Shown here piece by piece: positions 1 to 9,076 of a DNA stretch of 40,520 nt; positions within the stretch are counted from its first letter, which is position 1, and each line of letters begins with the position of its first letter. Below the pieces are notes generated by a model, which searched no databases, had not been told where the DNA came from, and was given only the letters and a program-made list of their open reading frames with translations. The position numbers and the translations under genes were made by a program. The DNA is from Enterobacter sp. ENT03. Lineage in GTDB: Bacteria; Pseudomonadota; Gammaproteobacteria; Enterobacterales; Enterobacteriaceae. The stretch lies in assembly GCF_019218745.1 (NCBI RefSeq), contig NZ_JAHUXA010000027.1, positions 1 to 40,520 on the forward strand, read 5' to 3'.

Positions 1-126
1 CTATATCGTTGGATATTACAGCACGCTCAGGCCGCATGAATATAACGGTGGCTTACCCCCAAACGAATCGGAAAAACGATACTGGAAAAACTCTAACGCG
101 GTGGCCAGTTTTTGTTGACCACTTCA
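1..126 (+). mobile_element. 3' end of an IS3-family insertion sequence (truncated by window start)
   Basis: The open frame at 2-118 encodes the last 38 residues of an IS3-family OrfB-type transposase. The DNA continues about 8 bases past the stop to a terminal ...CCACTTCA. Read from the other strand the end begins TGAAGTGGTC, with the TG start usual for IS3-family inverted repeats. The other end of the element is outside the window. It is inserted in the 3' part of the neighbouring integrase gene, and the junction falls at the integrase catalytic tyrosine codon (126-128). The exact boundary is uncertain by a few bases because the target duplication cannot be seen. Confidence 0.75.
2..118 (+). 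CDS. IS3-family transposase OrfB, C-terminal fragment
   Basis: Only the C-terminus is in the window, beginning YIVGYYSTLRPHEYNGG and ending SNAVASFC before TGA at 116-118. The pattern Y-Y-x3-RPH-x-YNGGLPPNE is the hallmark C-terminal end of the rve integrase core of IS3-family DDE transposases. The 5' part of the gene, including the catalytic acidic residues, lies beyond position 1, so activity cannot be judged. The frame runs on the plus strand, antisense to the truncated integrase, and its stop codon overlaps the terminal inverted repeat region. Confidence 0.8.
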   Translation, partial: YIVGYYSTLRPHEYNGGLPPNESEKRYWKNSNAVASFC

Positions 127-1247
127 TAGGCTCTCCTGACTTCGTTAGTATCGATATGAGCTAAAGCAGCTTCAATCACGTCTGGTGGAAAACCTTTCTC
201 GTTAAGCACTGTTGAGGCAATCGCTCTCATTCCATGAGCCACCAACAGATCTTTGAAGCCCATCCGTTTAAGCGCCATGTTTGCTGTCTGACTATTCATA
301 GGTTCTAGTGGATTCCGGTAGCCGGGGAAAACATAATCTCTGTGCTTACTGATGGGCTTCATCACTTCCAGAATAGCCAAAGCTTGCTCAGAAAGTGGAA
401 CGATATGCTCACGTTTCATCTTCATGCGACCAGCAGGGATACGCCATTGTTTTGCGGCAAAGTCGATCTCATCCCAGCGAGTCGTTGACGCTTCGGCAGG
501 TCGGATCATCGTTAGTAATTGCCATTCGATAAGACAGCGAGTTTGTCGTCCGATACTGGCAAATGCCAGAGTTTTCATCAAAAGGGGAAGTTGCTCTGGA
601 GGTAGGGCAGGGCGGTGCTTTACCTTTGGTTTATGGAATGTTCGCCCGATTCGTGCTGCGGGGTTTACAGATACCAGCCCCGAATTAAGGGCGTAATCCA
701 TAACTTCATTGATACGCTGACTTAGACGTTTAACCGTTTCGAGTCTTCCGGCAGCGTGTGTTGGCTCTAATGCTCCGATGAACTGCTGAGCCGTAATGTT
801 AGCAATGGGCATAGAGCCAATATGTGGGAATACATATTTACTCATAGAACGCCAGATATCGTTTAACGTATGAGTTGCCAGCCCCGCTGATTCTTTGGTT
901 TTAAACCAGTCTCCTGCAACCTTTTCAAAGGTACTTTCTGTGGCACTTTTTTGCCGCAACTGCTCGGTTTTTTTATGCTCCTGCGGATCAATATCTTTGC
1001 TCAATAGAAGACGGGCATCTTCACGAAGTTGACGAGCCTCAGAGAGAGATACAGCAGGGTAAGCACCAAAGCTAATCATTGCGCGTTTGCGAGTGAAAGG
1101 TTTGTAATAGCGGAATCGCCAGAGTTTTGAGCCTCCGGGCTTAACCAGTAGCTCTAAGCCATCCCCGTCATACAGGATAGTGGCACGTTCAGTCGCTTTG
1201 GCATTTTTGACTTCGGTGTTGTTAAGGGGCTTTGTCTGACGCGCCAT
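93..1247 (-). CDS. P4-type tyrosine recombinase (integrase), C-terminus replaced by IS sequence
   Basis: This is a site-specific recombinase of the P4/CP4-57 integrase group. It has an N-terminal DUF4102-like arm-binding domain (about 1-95), a central SAM-like core-binding domain (about 105-190) and a catalytic domain (about 215-375). Visible catalytic residues are R249 (TMIRPAE), K276 or K278, H281, H338-x-x-R341, H364 and Y374. I chose ATG 1247, which has GGAG six bases upstream, over the TTG at 1259. The gene points away from tRNA-Pro(GGG), the usual island arrangement. The last ten residues (EVVNKNWPPR) are encoded by the end of an IS3-family element. Relatives continue about 20-25 residues past the tyrosine, so the enzyme is probably impaired. 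Base composition is visibly AT-richer than the yej genes. Confidence 0.85.
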   Translation of the reverse strand: MARQTKPLNNTEVKNAKATERATILYDGDGLELLVKPGGSKLWRFRYYKPFTRKRAMISFGAYPAVSLSEARQLREDARLLLSKDIDPQEHKKTEQLRQKSATESTFEKVAGDWFKTKESAGLATHTLNDIWRSMSKYVFPHIGSMPIANITAQQFIGALEPTHAAGRLETVKRLSQRINEVMDYALNSGLVSVNPAARIGRTFHKPKVKHRPALPPEQLPLLMKTLAFASIGRQTRCLIEWQLLTMIRPAEASTTRWDEIDFAAKQWRIPAGRMKMKREHIVPLSEQALAILEVMKPISKHRDYVFPGYRNPLEPMNSQTANMALKRMGFKDLLVAHGMRAIASTVLNEKGFPPDVIEAALAHIDTNEVRRAYEVVNKNWPPR

Positions 1248-1266
1248 ATTATTCTCCAATCACTGG

Positions 1267-1320
1267 TTAGGCATATGGCTCAGACGATACGATGGATTGT
1301 ATGCCTAAAGATATGCCTAA
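1267..1320. repeat. Three copies of TATGCCTAA beside the integrase start
   Basis: TATGCCTAA occurs twice as a direct repeat at 1300-1308 and 1312-1320, 12 bases apart, and once inverted (TTAGGCATA) at 1267-1275. All three copies lie between the integrase start and the tRNA 3' end. Repeated short sites in this position are typical of integrase arm-type or excisionase sites. That function is inferred. Confidence 0.55.
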
Positions 1321-1346
1321 AAATGTTGGATTTCACTGTATCAGCG

Positions 1347-1437
1347 TGGACTTTACTAGACAACAGAAAAACAGCAGGTCTACGCAACCCACTGTTAATT
1401 CTGTTTTTTATAGTCTTGTCTGGACTTCAGTAGACAA
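1347..1437. repeat. Imperfect 17-bp direct repeat next to tRNA-Pro
   Basis: TGGACTTTACTAGACAA at 1347-1363 and TGGACTTCAGTAGACAA at 1421-1437 match at 15 of 17 positions. The second copy is also part of an inverted repeat, with TTGTCT at 1416-1421 facing AGACAA at 1432-1437. These could be further integrase or excision protein sites at the island junction. Confidence 0.5.
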
Positions 1438-1453
1438 AACGTTGGGGATAATT

Positions 1454-1530
1454 TGGTCGGCACGAGAGGATTTGAACCTCCGACCCCCGACACCCCATGA
1501 CGGTGCGCTACCAGGCTGCGCTACGTGCCG
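1454..1530 (-). tRNA. proL: tRNA-Pro (anticodon GGG)
   Basis: The minus strand reads as a full 77-nt tRNA. The acceptor stem is CGGCACG paired with CGTGCCG, the D-loop holds GCCTGGTAGC, the anticodon loop is CATGGGGT with GGG, the T-loop is GGTTCAAATCC, and CCA is encoded at 1454-1456. It decodes CCC/CCU proline codons. Its position next to yejM matches E. coli proL. The 3' half facing the integrase is the probable attachment site of the island to its left. Confidence 0.97.
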
Positions 1531-1543
1531 AACTGTGGCGATA

Positions 1544-1571
1544 ATAGTACCCGTTTTGCGGCTGATTGCAA
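1544..1571 (-). promoter_or_regulatory. Promoter of tRNA-Pro
   Basis: On the minus strand there is TTGCAA (1566-1571), a 16-base spacer and TACTAT (1544-1549), followed by a discriminator and the tRNA start at 1530. Spacing and sequence fit a sigma-70 stable-RNA promoter. Confidence 0.65.
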
Positions 1572-1605
1572 GCCGGGCAGCGCTGAGTGATTTATAATTA
1601 ATCAA

Positions 1606-3366
1606 TCAGTTAGCGATAAACCTTTTTTCATCCGTCAGTACCTGAAGCAGCAAACTGAGCTGCGGTTTCTGGTCACGGATCTTCTCGCCGCGCAGATTAT
1701 AGGTTTCATAGGTGCCGTTATGATTTAGCACCAGCGTCATCGACGCTGTGGTGATGGCCAGCGTCGTGGCATCCGCCGCCGTCACCCAGTTATGGCGGCG
1801 GGTGGCGGTGAACAGATCCTGTCCTTGCGAGTACTCATTTGCCGGCGTGGTCACCTGTAACAACCGCTGCATCAGCGTGGTCATCACATCTTTATGATCG
1901 GTCAGCAGATTAATGCGCTGCGCAGGTGTACCAGGCCAGTGGATCACCAGCGGCACGTGCAGATTCGCGCGCGACCAGTCAAAGGTCTGTCCGGCTTTAT
2001 CCACCGGCTGGCCGTGACCGGCAGTAATGATCACCACGGTATTATCCAGCTTGCCGGCATCGCGCAGGGCGTTAAGTACCCGCTCAATCTGCGCATCCAC
2101 ATCACTGGCCGCGCGGGCATAACGGCGGGCAAAGCCCTGCTGCTGCGTGTCGTCCAGCGTTGTACCGTTGAGCGCCACCCACGAGAACCAGCGGTTATCT
2201 TCGGCGGCATAGCGATCCAGCCAGTCGATCCACTGATCGGCAGTCTGTTTATCTGACTGTGATTTAGCAGGCGGCAGCGAGAAGTCCGACAACAGCGCCT
2301 GGCGATACAGCGCGCTGTTAAACCCATCGGAAGAGAACAGGCCGAGCTGATACCCCTGCTGATTCAGCGCGGTGATCAGCGCCGCAGGCGTGCGCGAAGA
2401 CAGCACGCCGTCCATATAGGCAGGCGAAATGCCGTAGAACAGGCCAAACATTCCGCTATCTGTACCGTTGCCGGTACTCATATGCTGCGTGAAGGTGACG
2501 TTCTGCTGGGCGAAGTCTGCCAGCGCCGGCATCTGCTTTTCATAGCGCGAATAGTTAAGCCCATCGACGGTGATCAGCAGGACGTTCTGACCGCCACCCA
2601 TGCTGCGATAGCGCAGATCGCTTAACGGATACTGCACCGACACCGCTTCCGGATTACCTTGCTCCACCAGGCGACGCTGATACTCCTGCGCATCCAGCAG
2701 CCCGTGTTTTTCCAGAAAACGGCGGGCCGTCATCGGATAAGAGAGGGGCAGGTTAGCGCGCTGCATGGTGATCGGGCGATAGAAGTTCGCATCCGCCCAG
2801 ATATACATCAGGTGCGTGGCAATAAATGACACGAAGAAAAAGGCGGCAACCGGTCTGGCGTAGTGGCGACGACGCGTCAGGCTACGCAGTTTCTGCCAGC
2901 TCCAGGTGGCGAACAGCATTTCAATCAGCAAGATGACCGGGACGCTAATAAACATCAGCTGCCAGTCGCGGGCCATCTCGTTTTGATCGGGGTTGATCAC
3001 CAGCTCCCAGACGATGGGATTTAAATGCAGGTGGAAGCGGGTGAAGACTTCGCTGTCGATCAGCAATAGCGTCATGCCAGCGGTGGCAAGGATCGCGGAG
3101 AACAGCCGCATCAGCCGCTGCGACATGATAATAAAGGTCAGCGGAAAGAGGATCAGCAGATAGGTGGCGAACACCAGAAAGCTGAAATGCCCGACAACGC
3201 TCAGGTACGAGTAAAACCGCCCGGCAAGCGTGGTCGGCCAGTCGGCGACAAAAAGATAGCGGCTGCCGAAAACCATGGACAACAGAATGTTGAACAAGGC
3301 AAACCAGTGCCCCCAGCTGACCATCTGGGAGACTTTTTCACGGTAGCGCTGACGATGAGTCACCAT
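1606..3366 (-). CDS. yejM: Inner-membrane LPS-sensing regulator YejM (PbgA/LapC)
   Basis: This 586-residue protein has the same length as E. coli YejM. Five membrane segments are visible at about 20-40, 55-80, 84-105, 136-155 and 170-190. A periplasmic sulfatase/phosphoethanolamine-transferase-like domain follows, opening with NVLLITVDGLN. In E. coli the protein binds lipid A/LPS at the periplasmic face of the inner membrane and controls LpxC stability through LapB and FtsH, balancing LPS synthesis against phospholipid. The fold is hydrolase-like but its main role is regulatory. It lies 18 bases downstream of yejL, in the same direction and probably in one transcript. The ortholog call is secure. 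Confidence 0.96.
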   Translation of the reverse strand: MVTHRQRYREKVSQMVSWGHWFALFNILLSMVFGSRYLFVADWPTTLAGRFYSYLSVVGHFSFLVFATYLLILFPLTFIIMSQRLMRLFSAILATAGMTLLLIDSEVFTRFHLHLNPIVWELVINPDQNEMARDWQLMFISVPVILLIEMLFATWSWQKLRSLTRRRHYARPVAAFFFVSFIATHLMYIWADANFYRPITMQRANLPLSYPMTARRFLEKHGLLDAQEYQRRLVEQGNPEAVSVQYPLSDLRYRSMGGGQNVLLITVDGLNYSRYEKQMPALADFAQQNVTFTQHMSTGNGTDSGMFGLFYGISPAYMDGVLSSRTPAALITALNQQGYQLGLFSSDGFNSALYRQALLSDFSLPPAKSQSDKQTADQWIDWLDRYAAEDNRWFSWVALNGTTLDDTQQQGFARRYARAASDVDAQIERVLNALRDAGKLDNTVVIITAGHGQPVDKAGQTFDWSRANLHVPLVIHWPGTPAQRINLLTDHKDVMTTLMQRLLQVTTPANEYSQGQDLFTATRRHNWVTAADATTLAITTASMTLVLNHNGTYETYNLRGEKIRDQKPQLSLLLQVLTDEKRFIAN

Positions 3367-3384
3367 AAAATGTCGTCGTGTTCC

Positions 3385-3612
3385 TTAGTGCGCGTTATCG
3401 TCGTTAATGGACGACTGCAACGCCTGAGCAAAAGAGCGGGCGATGGCCTGACGCTGGGCAGGCGCGACGCTGGTGTTGATAAGATTGGTCACCATATTTC
3501 CCAGAACCATCAGGGAAAGATCGGTTGGCGTCTTATGTTTTTCCAGCACATTTGCCAGTTCACTCAGCAGTTGTTCAACGTGTTCATCACTATAGCGGGA
3601 AATTTGTGGCAT
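3385..3612 (-). CDS. yejL: Small conserved protein YejL (UPF0352)
   Basis: This 75-residue protein of unknown function is the same length as its E. coli counterpart. It begins [16 protein letters not shown] and carries the conserved core [12 protein letters not shown]. An upstream in-frame start at 3678 would add 22 residues without a family counterpart, so the start at 3612 is preferred, although its ribosome binding site is weak. It looks helical and soluble, with no signal peptide. It is the first gene of a likely yejL-yejM unit, divergent from yejK. Confidence 0.9.
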   Translation of the reverse strand: MPQISRYSDEHVEQLLSELANVLEKHKTPTDLSLMVLGNMVTNLINTSVAPAQRQAIARSFAQALQSSINDDNAH

Positions 3613-3747
3613 AAATTCGGAATCAGTTTGTTCATGAAAGGGCAACATATTACCGTAGCAACAGCTTTTTTTCTGCATTTTTATCCGCTATTGCACAGAT
3701 GTGCGGGTGGTGGTTGAATACCGCCCGGTCTAAAAGGAGAGTTTATC

Positions 3748-4755
3748 ATGAGTCTGGACATCAACCAGATTGCCCTGCACCAGCTTATCAAGCGTGATGA
3801 GCAAACCCTTGAACTGGTGTTACGCGATTCATTGCTGGAACCGACGGCTACCGTCAACGACATGGTGGCAGAACTGCACCGGGTCTACAGTGCCAAAAAT
3901 AAAGCCTACGGCCTGTTTAATGAAGAGAGCGAACTGGCGCAAGCGCTGCGCCTGCAACGCAAGGGCGACGAAGATTTTCTCGCTTTCAGCCGTGCGGCAA
4001 CCGGCCGTCTGCGCGATGAGCTGTCAAAATACCCCTTCGCGGACGGCGGTATCGTGCTGTTCTGCCATTACCGTTACCTGGCGGTGGAGTACCTTCTCAT
4101 TGCCGTGTTGAATAATTTAAGCAGTATGCGCGTCAATGAGGAGCTGGACATCAGCTCCACCCACTACCTCGACATCAACCATGCCGACATCGTGGCGCGC
4201 ATCGACGTAACCGAGTGGGAAACCAACCCGGAATCGACTCGCTACCTGACGTTCCTGAAAGGGCGGGTAGGGCGCAAGGTTGCCGATTTCTTTATGGATT
4301 TTCTGGGTGCCAGCGAAGGCCTGAACGCCAAAGCGCAGAACCGCGGCTTGTTACAGGCGGTGGATGACTTTACGGCAGAAGCGGATCTGGATAAAGCCGA
4401 ACGGCAGAGCGTCCGTCAGCAGGTGTACAGCTACTGCAACGAGCAGTTACAGGCTGGCGAGGAGATCGAACTGGAGTCCTTGTCGAAAGAGCTGGCGGGC
4501 GTCAGTGAAGTCAGCTTCCATGCGTTCACTGCCGAGAAAGGCTACGAACTGGAAGAGAGCTTCCCGGCGGATCGCAGTACGCTGCGTCAGTTGACCAAAT
4601 ACGCGGGCAGCGGCGGCGGGTTAACCATTAATTTTGACGCCATGCTGCTGGGCGAGCGCATTTTCTGGGATCCGGCGACCGACACGCTGACCATCAAAGG
4701 TACGCCGCCAAATCTGCGCGACCAGTTACAGCGTCGCCTGAGCGGCGGTAAATAA
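3748..4755 (+). CDS. yejK: Nucleoid-associated protein YejK (NdpA family)
   Basis: At 335 residues it has the same length as E. coli YejK and belongs to the 37-kDa nucleoid-associated NA37/NdpA family, found on spermidine-condensed nucleoids. The N-terminus [13 protein letters not shown] and the stretch [20 protein letters not shown] are characteristic. There is no catalytic motif, signal or membrane segment. The strong ribosome binding site AAAAGGAG sits just before ATG 3748. It is divergent from yejL and ends at a shared bidirectional terminator facing rplY. Confidence 0.95.
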   Translation: MSLDINQIALHQLIKRDEQTLELVLRDSLLEPTATVNDMVAELHRVYSAKNKAYGLFNEESELAQALRLQRKGDEDFLAFSRAATGRLRDELSKYPFADGGIVLFCHYRYLAVEYLLIAVLNNLSSMRVNEELDISSTHYLDINHADIVARIDVTEWETNPESTRYLTFLKGRVGRKVADFFMDFLGASEGLNAKAQNRGLLQAVDDFTAEADLDKAERQSVRQQVYSYCNEQLQAGEEIELESLSKELAGVSEVSFHAFTAEKGYELEESFPADRSTLRQLTKYAGSGGGLTINFDAMLLGERIFWDPATDTLTIKGTPPNLRDQLQRRLSGGK

Positions 4756-4762
4756 AAGCCAT

Positions 4763-4792
4763 AAAAAAACCCCGCCGAAGCGGGGTTTTTTT
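4763..4792. terminator. Bidirectional terminator between yejK and rplY
   Basis: The sequence is AAAAAAACCCCGC, loop CGAA, GCGGGGTTTTTTT: a GC-rich stem with an A run on the left and a T run on the right. It can end both convergent transcripts. Confidence 0.92.
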
Positions 4793-4806
4793 CAACTTGC
4801 TGGCGA

Positions 4807-5091
4807 TTACGCGCGAACGAAGTCGATGTGAGTCAGTTTTGGCTTGAACGGGTGACGCTGTACAGCCTGAACTTTAACTTTTACTTCTTTACCGTCAACA
4901 ACCAGAGTCAGAACTTCGCCATAAAAACCGTCTTTGGCCTGGATGTTCATCACTTTGTCGTGGTCCAGTTCGATAGCAATCGGTGCTTCAGAGCCACCAT
5001 AGATGATTGCCGGGAACTTGTTAGCGGTACGCAGGCGGCGGCTCGCACCCTTACCCTGCTCTTTACGTGCTTGTACTTCGATAGTAACCAT
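4807..5091 (-). CDS. rplY: 50S ribosomal protein L25
   Basis: This 94-residue protein has the short enterobacterial form of L25, which binds 5S rRNA in the central protuberance of the large subunit. It is a single L25/TL5-type beta-barrel domain without the C-terminal CTC extension. The N-terminus carries the basic patch [14 protein letters not shown] and the C-terminus ends HIDFVRA, both as in E. coli. GAGAGA precedes ATG 5091. It is a single-gene unit with a clear promoter at 5174-5202 and a structured leader. Confidence 0.97.
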   Translation of the reverse strand: MVTIEVQARKEQGKGASRRLRTANKFPAIIYGGSEAPIAIELDHDKVMNIQAKDGFYGEVLTLVVDGKEVKVKVQAVQRHPFKPKLTHIDFVRA

Positions 5092-5112
5092 TTGAATCTC
5101 TCTTCAATGAGT

Positions 5113-5138
5113 CCTGTTACAGGCGACCCAGCAACAGG
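5113..5138 (-). promoter_or_regulatory. Stem-loop in the rplY mRNA leader
   Basis: CCTGTT (5133-5138 on the minus strand) pairs with AACAGG (5113-5118) across a 14-base loop, about 20 bases upstream of the rplY start. In enterobacteria L25 is known to repress its own mRNA through leader hairpins. This hairpin is a candidate for that element. Confidence 0.5.
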
Positions 5139-5173
5139 CAGATGATCGGCTTTACGGTTGTAAAGCGGGCGGT

Positions 5174-5202
5174 ATTCTATACTTCTAAACGCGTTACTTC
5201 AA
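5174..5202 (-). promoter_or_regulatory. rplY promoter
   Basis: The minus strand has TTGAAG (5197-5202), a 17-base spacer and TAGAAT (5174-5179), a near-ideal sigma-70 promoter. It would start a transcript with a leader of roughly 75 nt before rplY. Confidence 0.75.
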
Positions 5203-5214
5203 CGAAAAGCGCCG

Positions 5215-6975
5215 TTAGCCGCGTAATTCATTGGCGCGCCGGAAGCGCCCTTCATAATCGAATACTTTTTCGCGTACCTGCCAGAACTGGCCTTTTTTAC
5301 GCGCGACGACAAAATCCGGGTGCCGGAGCAACGCGCGGGACGCGACAATATCCGCCGCCACGATCCATCGCAGCGGCACGCCCGGCGTGCGGGTATGGGG
5401 CCGAATAAACAGCTGTTCAAACGCGGTGCGCTGGGCGGGAGTCTGCAGACGGAAGCGCTCACTGACATCCGCGCCGTCTTCATCGTAATAGGTAATTTTC
5501 AGCCACGGGCCTTTTTCATCCGCGCAGTGCTGTAAATCCATACCGCTACAGCGCAGCACCAGCGCGTCTTTGAGTTTCAGCGCGGCCTTCAGCATATCGT
5601 CCGGATCCACCAGCACCGTGTCGCACTCGCGGCAGCGGCGGGCGGCAATATCGTTTTCCGCATTGCACTGCGGGCAGTTTTTAAAGCGGAAGCGGTAGTC
5701 ACATTGTGCCCGGTGACCGTCGTCATCTTCAAACCAGCCCTGACAGCGACGACCAAAATGTTCAATCAGCGTCCCGTCGGCGGTGGTTTTTCCCCAGAAG
5801 GTATTGGCGAAACCGCAATCGGGGCAGAAGACCTGTACCGGCACGTTGTCGCTCTTGCCTTTTGGCGTGCCCACTTCCGGGGTATAGAGATCGTGCGGGT
5901 TACCGGCATAATCCAGGATCAGGCAGTCGGTCTTGCCGGGTGCCAGCCGCAGGCCGCGACCCACGATCTGCTGATAAAGACTGACGGATTCGGTCGGGCG
6001 CAGGATGGCGATTAAATCCACATGCGGCGCATCAAAGCCGGTGGTCAGCACGGAGACGTTCACCAGATAGCGAAACTGCTGCGCTTTAAACGCGTCGATC
6101 AGGGCATCGCGTTCGCTGCCCGGCGTTTCACCGGTGATAAGCCGGGCATCCTTCGCCGGCAGCAGGCCGGTTATCTCCCTGGCGTGCTCGACGGTGGCGG
6201 CGAAAATCATCACGCCTTTACGGGTGGCGGCGAACTCCTCGATCTGGCTGATGATATGCGGCGTGATACGCTGCTGTTTTTTCAGCTCACCATTAAGATC
6301 CGCTTCGCTGAACAGGCCATTGCGCTGCGCCTGTAAGCGGCTGAAATCATACTGCACCACCGGCATATCCAGTCGTTCAGGTGGCGTCAGGTAGCCGTGC
6401 TTGATCATATAGCGCAGCGGCAGCTCATAAATGCAGTCGCGGAACAGCGCTTTTTCATTGCCGCGCACCATGCCGTGATAGTGAAATTGATAGATCCAGC
6501 CTTTGCCGAGACGAAACGGCGTGGCGGTCAGTCCGAGCAGGCGCAGGTGGGGATTCACTTTCGTCAGATGGCTGAGAATTTGCTGGTACTGGCTATCATC
6601 GTCATCGCTGATGCGGTGGCACTCATCGACAATCAGCAGCGAAAACTCCCCCTGGAAATGGTCGAGATTACGCGCCACCGACTGCACGCTGCCGAACACC
6701 ACTTTGCCGTGGCTCTCTTTGCGCTTTAGCCCGGCAGCGTAAATGTCTGCCTCAAGGCCCAGCGCCAGATATTTGGCGTGGTTTTGCGCCACCAGTTCTT
6801 TGACGTGCGCCAGTACCAGCACACGTCCGCGCGCCACGCGGGCCAGTTCGGCAATCACCAGGCTTTTACCCGCCCCGGTGGGCAGGACGATCACCGCCGG
6901 GTGGCGATGCTGGCGAAAGTGGGCGAGGGTGGCGTCGACGGCTTCACGTTGATAGGGGCGGAGTGTAAAAGTCAT
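5215..6975 (-). CDS. radD: Superfamily 2 DNA helicase-like ATPase RadD (YejH)
   Basis: This 586-residue protein has the same length as E. coli RadD, which helps repair double-strand breaks and stimulates RecA strand exchange. Helicase motifs are clear: Walker A PTGAGKS at 32-38, DECH at 117-120, TAT in motif III ([10 protein letters not shown]), and motif [13 protein letters not shown]. The C-terminal third carries paired CxxC zinc-binding motifs ([19 protein letters not shown]). No signal or membrane segment is present. It is divergent from rsuA and does not overlap rplY, whose promoter lies just beyond its stop. Confidence 0.94.
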   Translation of the reverse strand: MTFTLRPYQREAVDATLAHFRQHRHPAVIVLPTGAGKSLVIAELARVARGRVLVLAHVKELVAQNHAKYLALGLEADIYAAGLKRKESHGKVVFGSVQSVARNLDHFQGEFSLLIVDECHRISDDDDSQYQQILSHLTKVNPHLRLLGLTATPFRLGKGWIYQFHYHGMVRGNEKALFRDCIYELPLRYMIKHGYLTPPERLDMPVVQYDFSRLQAQRNGLFSEADLNGELKKQQRITPHIISQIEEFAATRKGVMIFAATVEHAREITGLLPAKDARLITGETPGSERDALIDAFKAQQFRYLVNVSVLTTGFDAPHVDLIAILRPTESVSLYQQIVGRGLRLAPGKTDCLILDYAGNPHDLYTPEVGTPKGKSDNVPVQVFCPDCGFANTFWGKTTADGTLIEHFGRRCQGWFEDDDGHRAQCDYRFRFKNCPQCNAENDIAARRCRECDTVLVDPDDMLKAALKLKDALVLRCSGMDLQHCADEKGPWLKITYYDEDGADVSERFRLQTPAQRTAFEQLFIRPHTRTPGVPLRWIVAADIVASRALLRHPDFVVARKKGQFWQVREKVFDYEGRFRRANELRG

Positions 6976-7027
6976 GGTCTCTTAAATATTCATCAGCAGA
7001 CGAATAGTATGCCACGGTTTTTTTCCC

Positions 7028-7055
7028 TTGAGCGATACGCGCAGCCCGTTATACT
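7028..7055 (+). promoter_or_regulatory. Probable promoter of rsuA-bcr
   Basis: TTGAGC (7028-7033), a 16-base spacer and TATACT (7050-7055) lie about 75 bases before the rsuA start. A T-run and small hairpin (CGGGC/GCCCG near 7084-7099) follow in the leader. Confidence 0.6.
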
Positions 7056-7131
7056 TAGCCATTCAACAATGCTTCTTTTTTTTCGGGCCTTTAGCCCGAC
7101 TCCGGCACCTTTTACAGGCAAATTAATATTC

Positions 7132-7854
7132 ATGCGACTTGATAAGTTTATCGCTCAGCAGCTTGGCGTAAGCCGTGCTATTGCCGGGCGTGAGATCCGC
7201 GGCAGCCGTATCACCGTAGACGGCGAGATTGTGCGAAATGCGGCATTTAAACTGCTGCCCGACCATGAGGTGGCGTTCGACGGCAACCCGCTGGCGCAGC
7301 AGAATGGCCCGCGTTATTTTATGCTCAACAAACCGCAGGGTTACGTCTGTTCCACTGAAGATCCCGATCATCCGACGGTGCTCTATTTCCTCGACGAGCC
7401 GGTAGCGCACAAGCTTCATGCCGCCGGGCGTCTGGATATTGATACCACGGGTCTGGTGCTGATGACCGATGACGGTCAGTGGTCGCACCGCATTACCTCG
7501 CCGCGTCACCACTGCGAAAAAACCTATCTGGTGACGCTTGAATCCCCGGTCAGCGATGACACTGCGGAACAGTTCGCCCGCGGCGTGCAGTTGCATAATG
7601 AAAAAGATCTCACCAAACCTGCGGTGCTGGAGGTGATCACCCCGACCGAGGTGCGCGTGACCATCAGCGAAGGGCGCTACCATCAGGTGAAACGCATGTT
7701 TGCCGCCGTGGGCAACCACGTGGTCGGCCTGCATCGTGAACGTATCGGCGCCATCGCCCTTGACGATGATTTAGCCCCCGGTGAATACCGTCCGTTAACA
7801 GATGAAGAAATTGCCAGCGTTGGCATGCCTTCTGAACTTTCCCAGGAGTCCTGA
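7132..7854 (+). CDS. rsuA: 16S rRNA pseudouridine(516) synthase
   Basis: RsuA converts U516 of 16S rRNA to pseudouridine. An N-terminal S4 RNA-binding domain (about 1-60, [16 protein letters not shown]) precedes the catalytic domain, with the nucleophile D102 in the motif [12 protein letters not shown] and the family motif [11 protein letters not shown]. The start at 7132 gives the standard N-terminus; the longer frame from 6778 is non-coding upstream sequence. At 240 residues it is 9 longer than the E. coli protein, with a C-terminal tail [12 protein letters not shown]. Its TGA directly abuts the bcr GTG start, so the two are translationally coupled. Confidence 0.96.
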   Translation: MRLDKFIAQQLGVSRAIAGREIRGSRITVDGEIVRNAAFKLLPDHEVAFDGNPLAQQNGPRYFMLNKPQGYVCSTEDPDHPTVLYFLDEPVAHKLHAAGRLDIDTTGLVLMTDDGQWSHRITSPRHHCEKTYLVTLESPVSDDTAEQFARGVQLHNEKDLTKPAVLEVITPTEVRVTISEGRYHQVKRMFAAVGNHVVGLHRERIGAIALDDDLAPGEYRPLTDEEIASVGMPSELSQES

Positions 7855-9048
7855 GTGACCGCACGGCAAAACTCCCTGAGTATCGTCTTTATTCTTGGCC
7901 TGCTGGCCATGCTGATGCCGCTTTCTATCGATATGTATCTGCCCGCACTGCCGGTGATCGCCGAGCAGTTCGCTGTGCCGGCAGGCAGCGCGCAGATGAC
8001 GCTCAGTACCTATATTCTGGGTTTTGCGGTGGGACAATTACTCTATGGCCCGATGGCTGACAGCATTGGTCGTAAGCCGGTGATCCTCGGCGGCACCCTG
8101 ATTTTCGCTGCCGCCGCCGTCGCCTGTGCGCTGGCGCAAAGCATTGAACAGCTGATCACCATGCGCTTTTTCCACGGCCTGGCGGCGGCCGCCGCCAGCG
8201 TGGTGATCAACGCCCTGATGCGCGACATTTATCCAAAAGAGGAATTCTCGCGGATGATGTCCTTTGTCATGCTGGTAACGACCGTGGCGCCGCTGCTGGC
8301 ACCGATGATCGGCGGGGCGGTGCTGGTGTGGTTCAGTTGGCACATGATTTTCTGGATCCTTGCCATTGCCGCGCTGCTGGCCTCGCTGATGATCTTCTTC
8401 TTCATTAAAGAGACGCTGCCGGTGGAGCGGCGACAGAAATTCCGCTTCCGCACCACGATTGGCAATTTCGCGACGCTGTTTCGCCACAAGAGCGTGCTGA
8501 GCTATATGCTGGCGAGCGGCTTCAGCTTCGCCGGGATGTTCTCCTTCCTCAGCGCCGGACCTTTTGTTTACATCGAGATCAATCACGTTTCGCCGCAGGA
8601 TTTCGGCTATTACTTTGCGCTGAACATCGTCTTCCTGTTCATTATGACCATCATTAACGGGCGTTTTGTGCGCCGGGTCGGGGCGGTGAACATGTTCCGC
8701 GCCGGGCTGTGCATTCAGCTGGCGATGGCGATATGGATGGTCGTGTGTGCCGCGCTGGACGTGGGTTTCTGGGCGCTGGTCGTCGGCGTGGCGGCGTTTA
8801 TCGGCTGCGTATCGCTGGTGGCCTCAAACGCGATGGCGGTCATTCTTGATGAGTTTCCGCACATGGCCGGTACGGCGTCATCGCTGGCAGGCACTTTCCG
8901 TTTCGGCATTGGGGCCATCGTCGGCGCGTTACTGTCGCTGGCGACCTTCAACAGCGCCTGGCCGATGATCTGGTCGATCGCCTTCTGCGCTGCCAGTTCA
9001 GTACTCTTCTATTTCTACGCCAGTCGCTCGAAAAAACGCGCCGCCTAA
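7855..9048 (+). CDS. bcr: MFS drug efflux transporter Bcr (bicyclomycin/sulfonamide resistance)
   Basis: A 397-residue transporter with twelve hydrophobic segments of the DHA1 MFS drug:proton antiporter family. The loop 2-3 motif [16 protein letters not shown] and the motif-C-like stretch after [12 protein letters not shown] are visible. E. coli Bcr exports bicyclomycin, sulfonamides and cysteine. The start is GTG 7855, preceded by AGGAG and directly following the rsuA stop. A hairpin at 9058-9076 lies just downstream. Confidence 0.94.
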   Translation: MTARQNSLSIVFILGLLAMLMPLSIDMYLPALPVIAEQFAVPAGSAQMTLSTYILGFAVGQLLYGPMADSIGRKPVILGGTLIFAAAAVACALAQSIEQLITMRFFHGLAAAAASVVINALMRDIYPKEEFSRMMSFVMLVTTVAPLLAPMIGGAVLVWFSWHMIFWILAIAALLASLMIFFFIKETLPVERRQKFRFRTTIGNFATLFRHKSVLSYMLASGFSFAGMFSFLSAGPFVYIEINHVSPQDFGYYFALNIVFLFIMTIINGRFVRRVGAVNMFRAGLCIQLAMAIWMVVCAALDVGFWALVVGVAAFIGCVSLVASNAMAVILDEFPHMAGTASSLAGTFRFGIGAIVGALLSLATFNSAWPMIWSIAFCAASSVLFYFYASRSKKRAA

Positions 9049-9057
9049 TCCTTTCCA

Positions 9058-9076
9058 GGGGGCAAAAAATGCCCCC
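9058..9076 (+). terminator. Possible terminator after bcr
   Basis: GGGGGCA (9058-9064) and TGCCCCC (9070-9076) form a perfect 7-bp stem ten bases after the bcr stop. The T-tract is poor (TTCGTT), so termination strength is uncertain. Confidence 0.5.

Noticed and set aside
1292..1597. 101-codon plus-strand frame crossing tRNA-Pro
   Set aside because: It reads through the tRNA gene antisense and the island junction; no recognisable protein.
7076..7099. T-run plus CGGGC/GCCCG hairpin before rsuA as a terminator or riboswitch
   Set aside because: The T-run precedes the hairpin on the coding strand, so it cannot terminate rsuA; too small for a known riboswitch.
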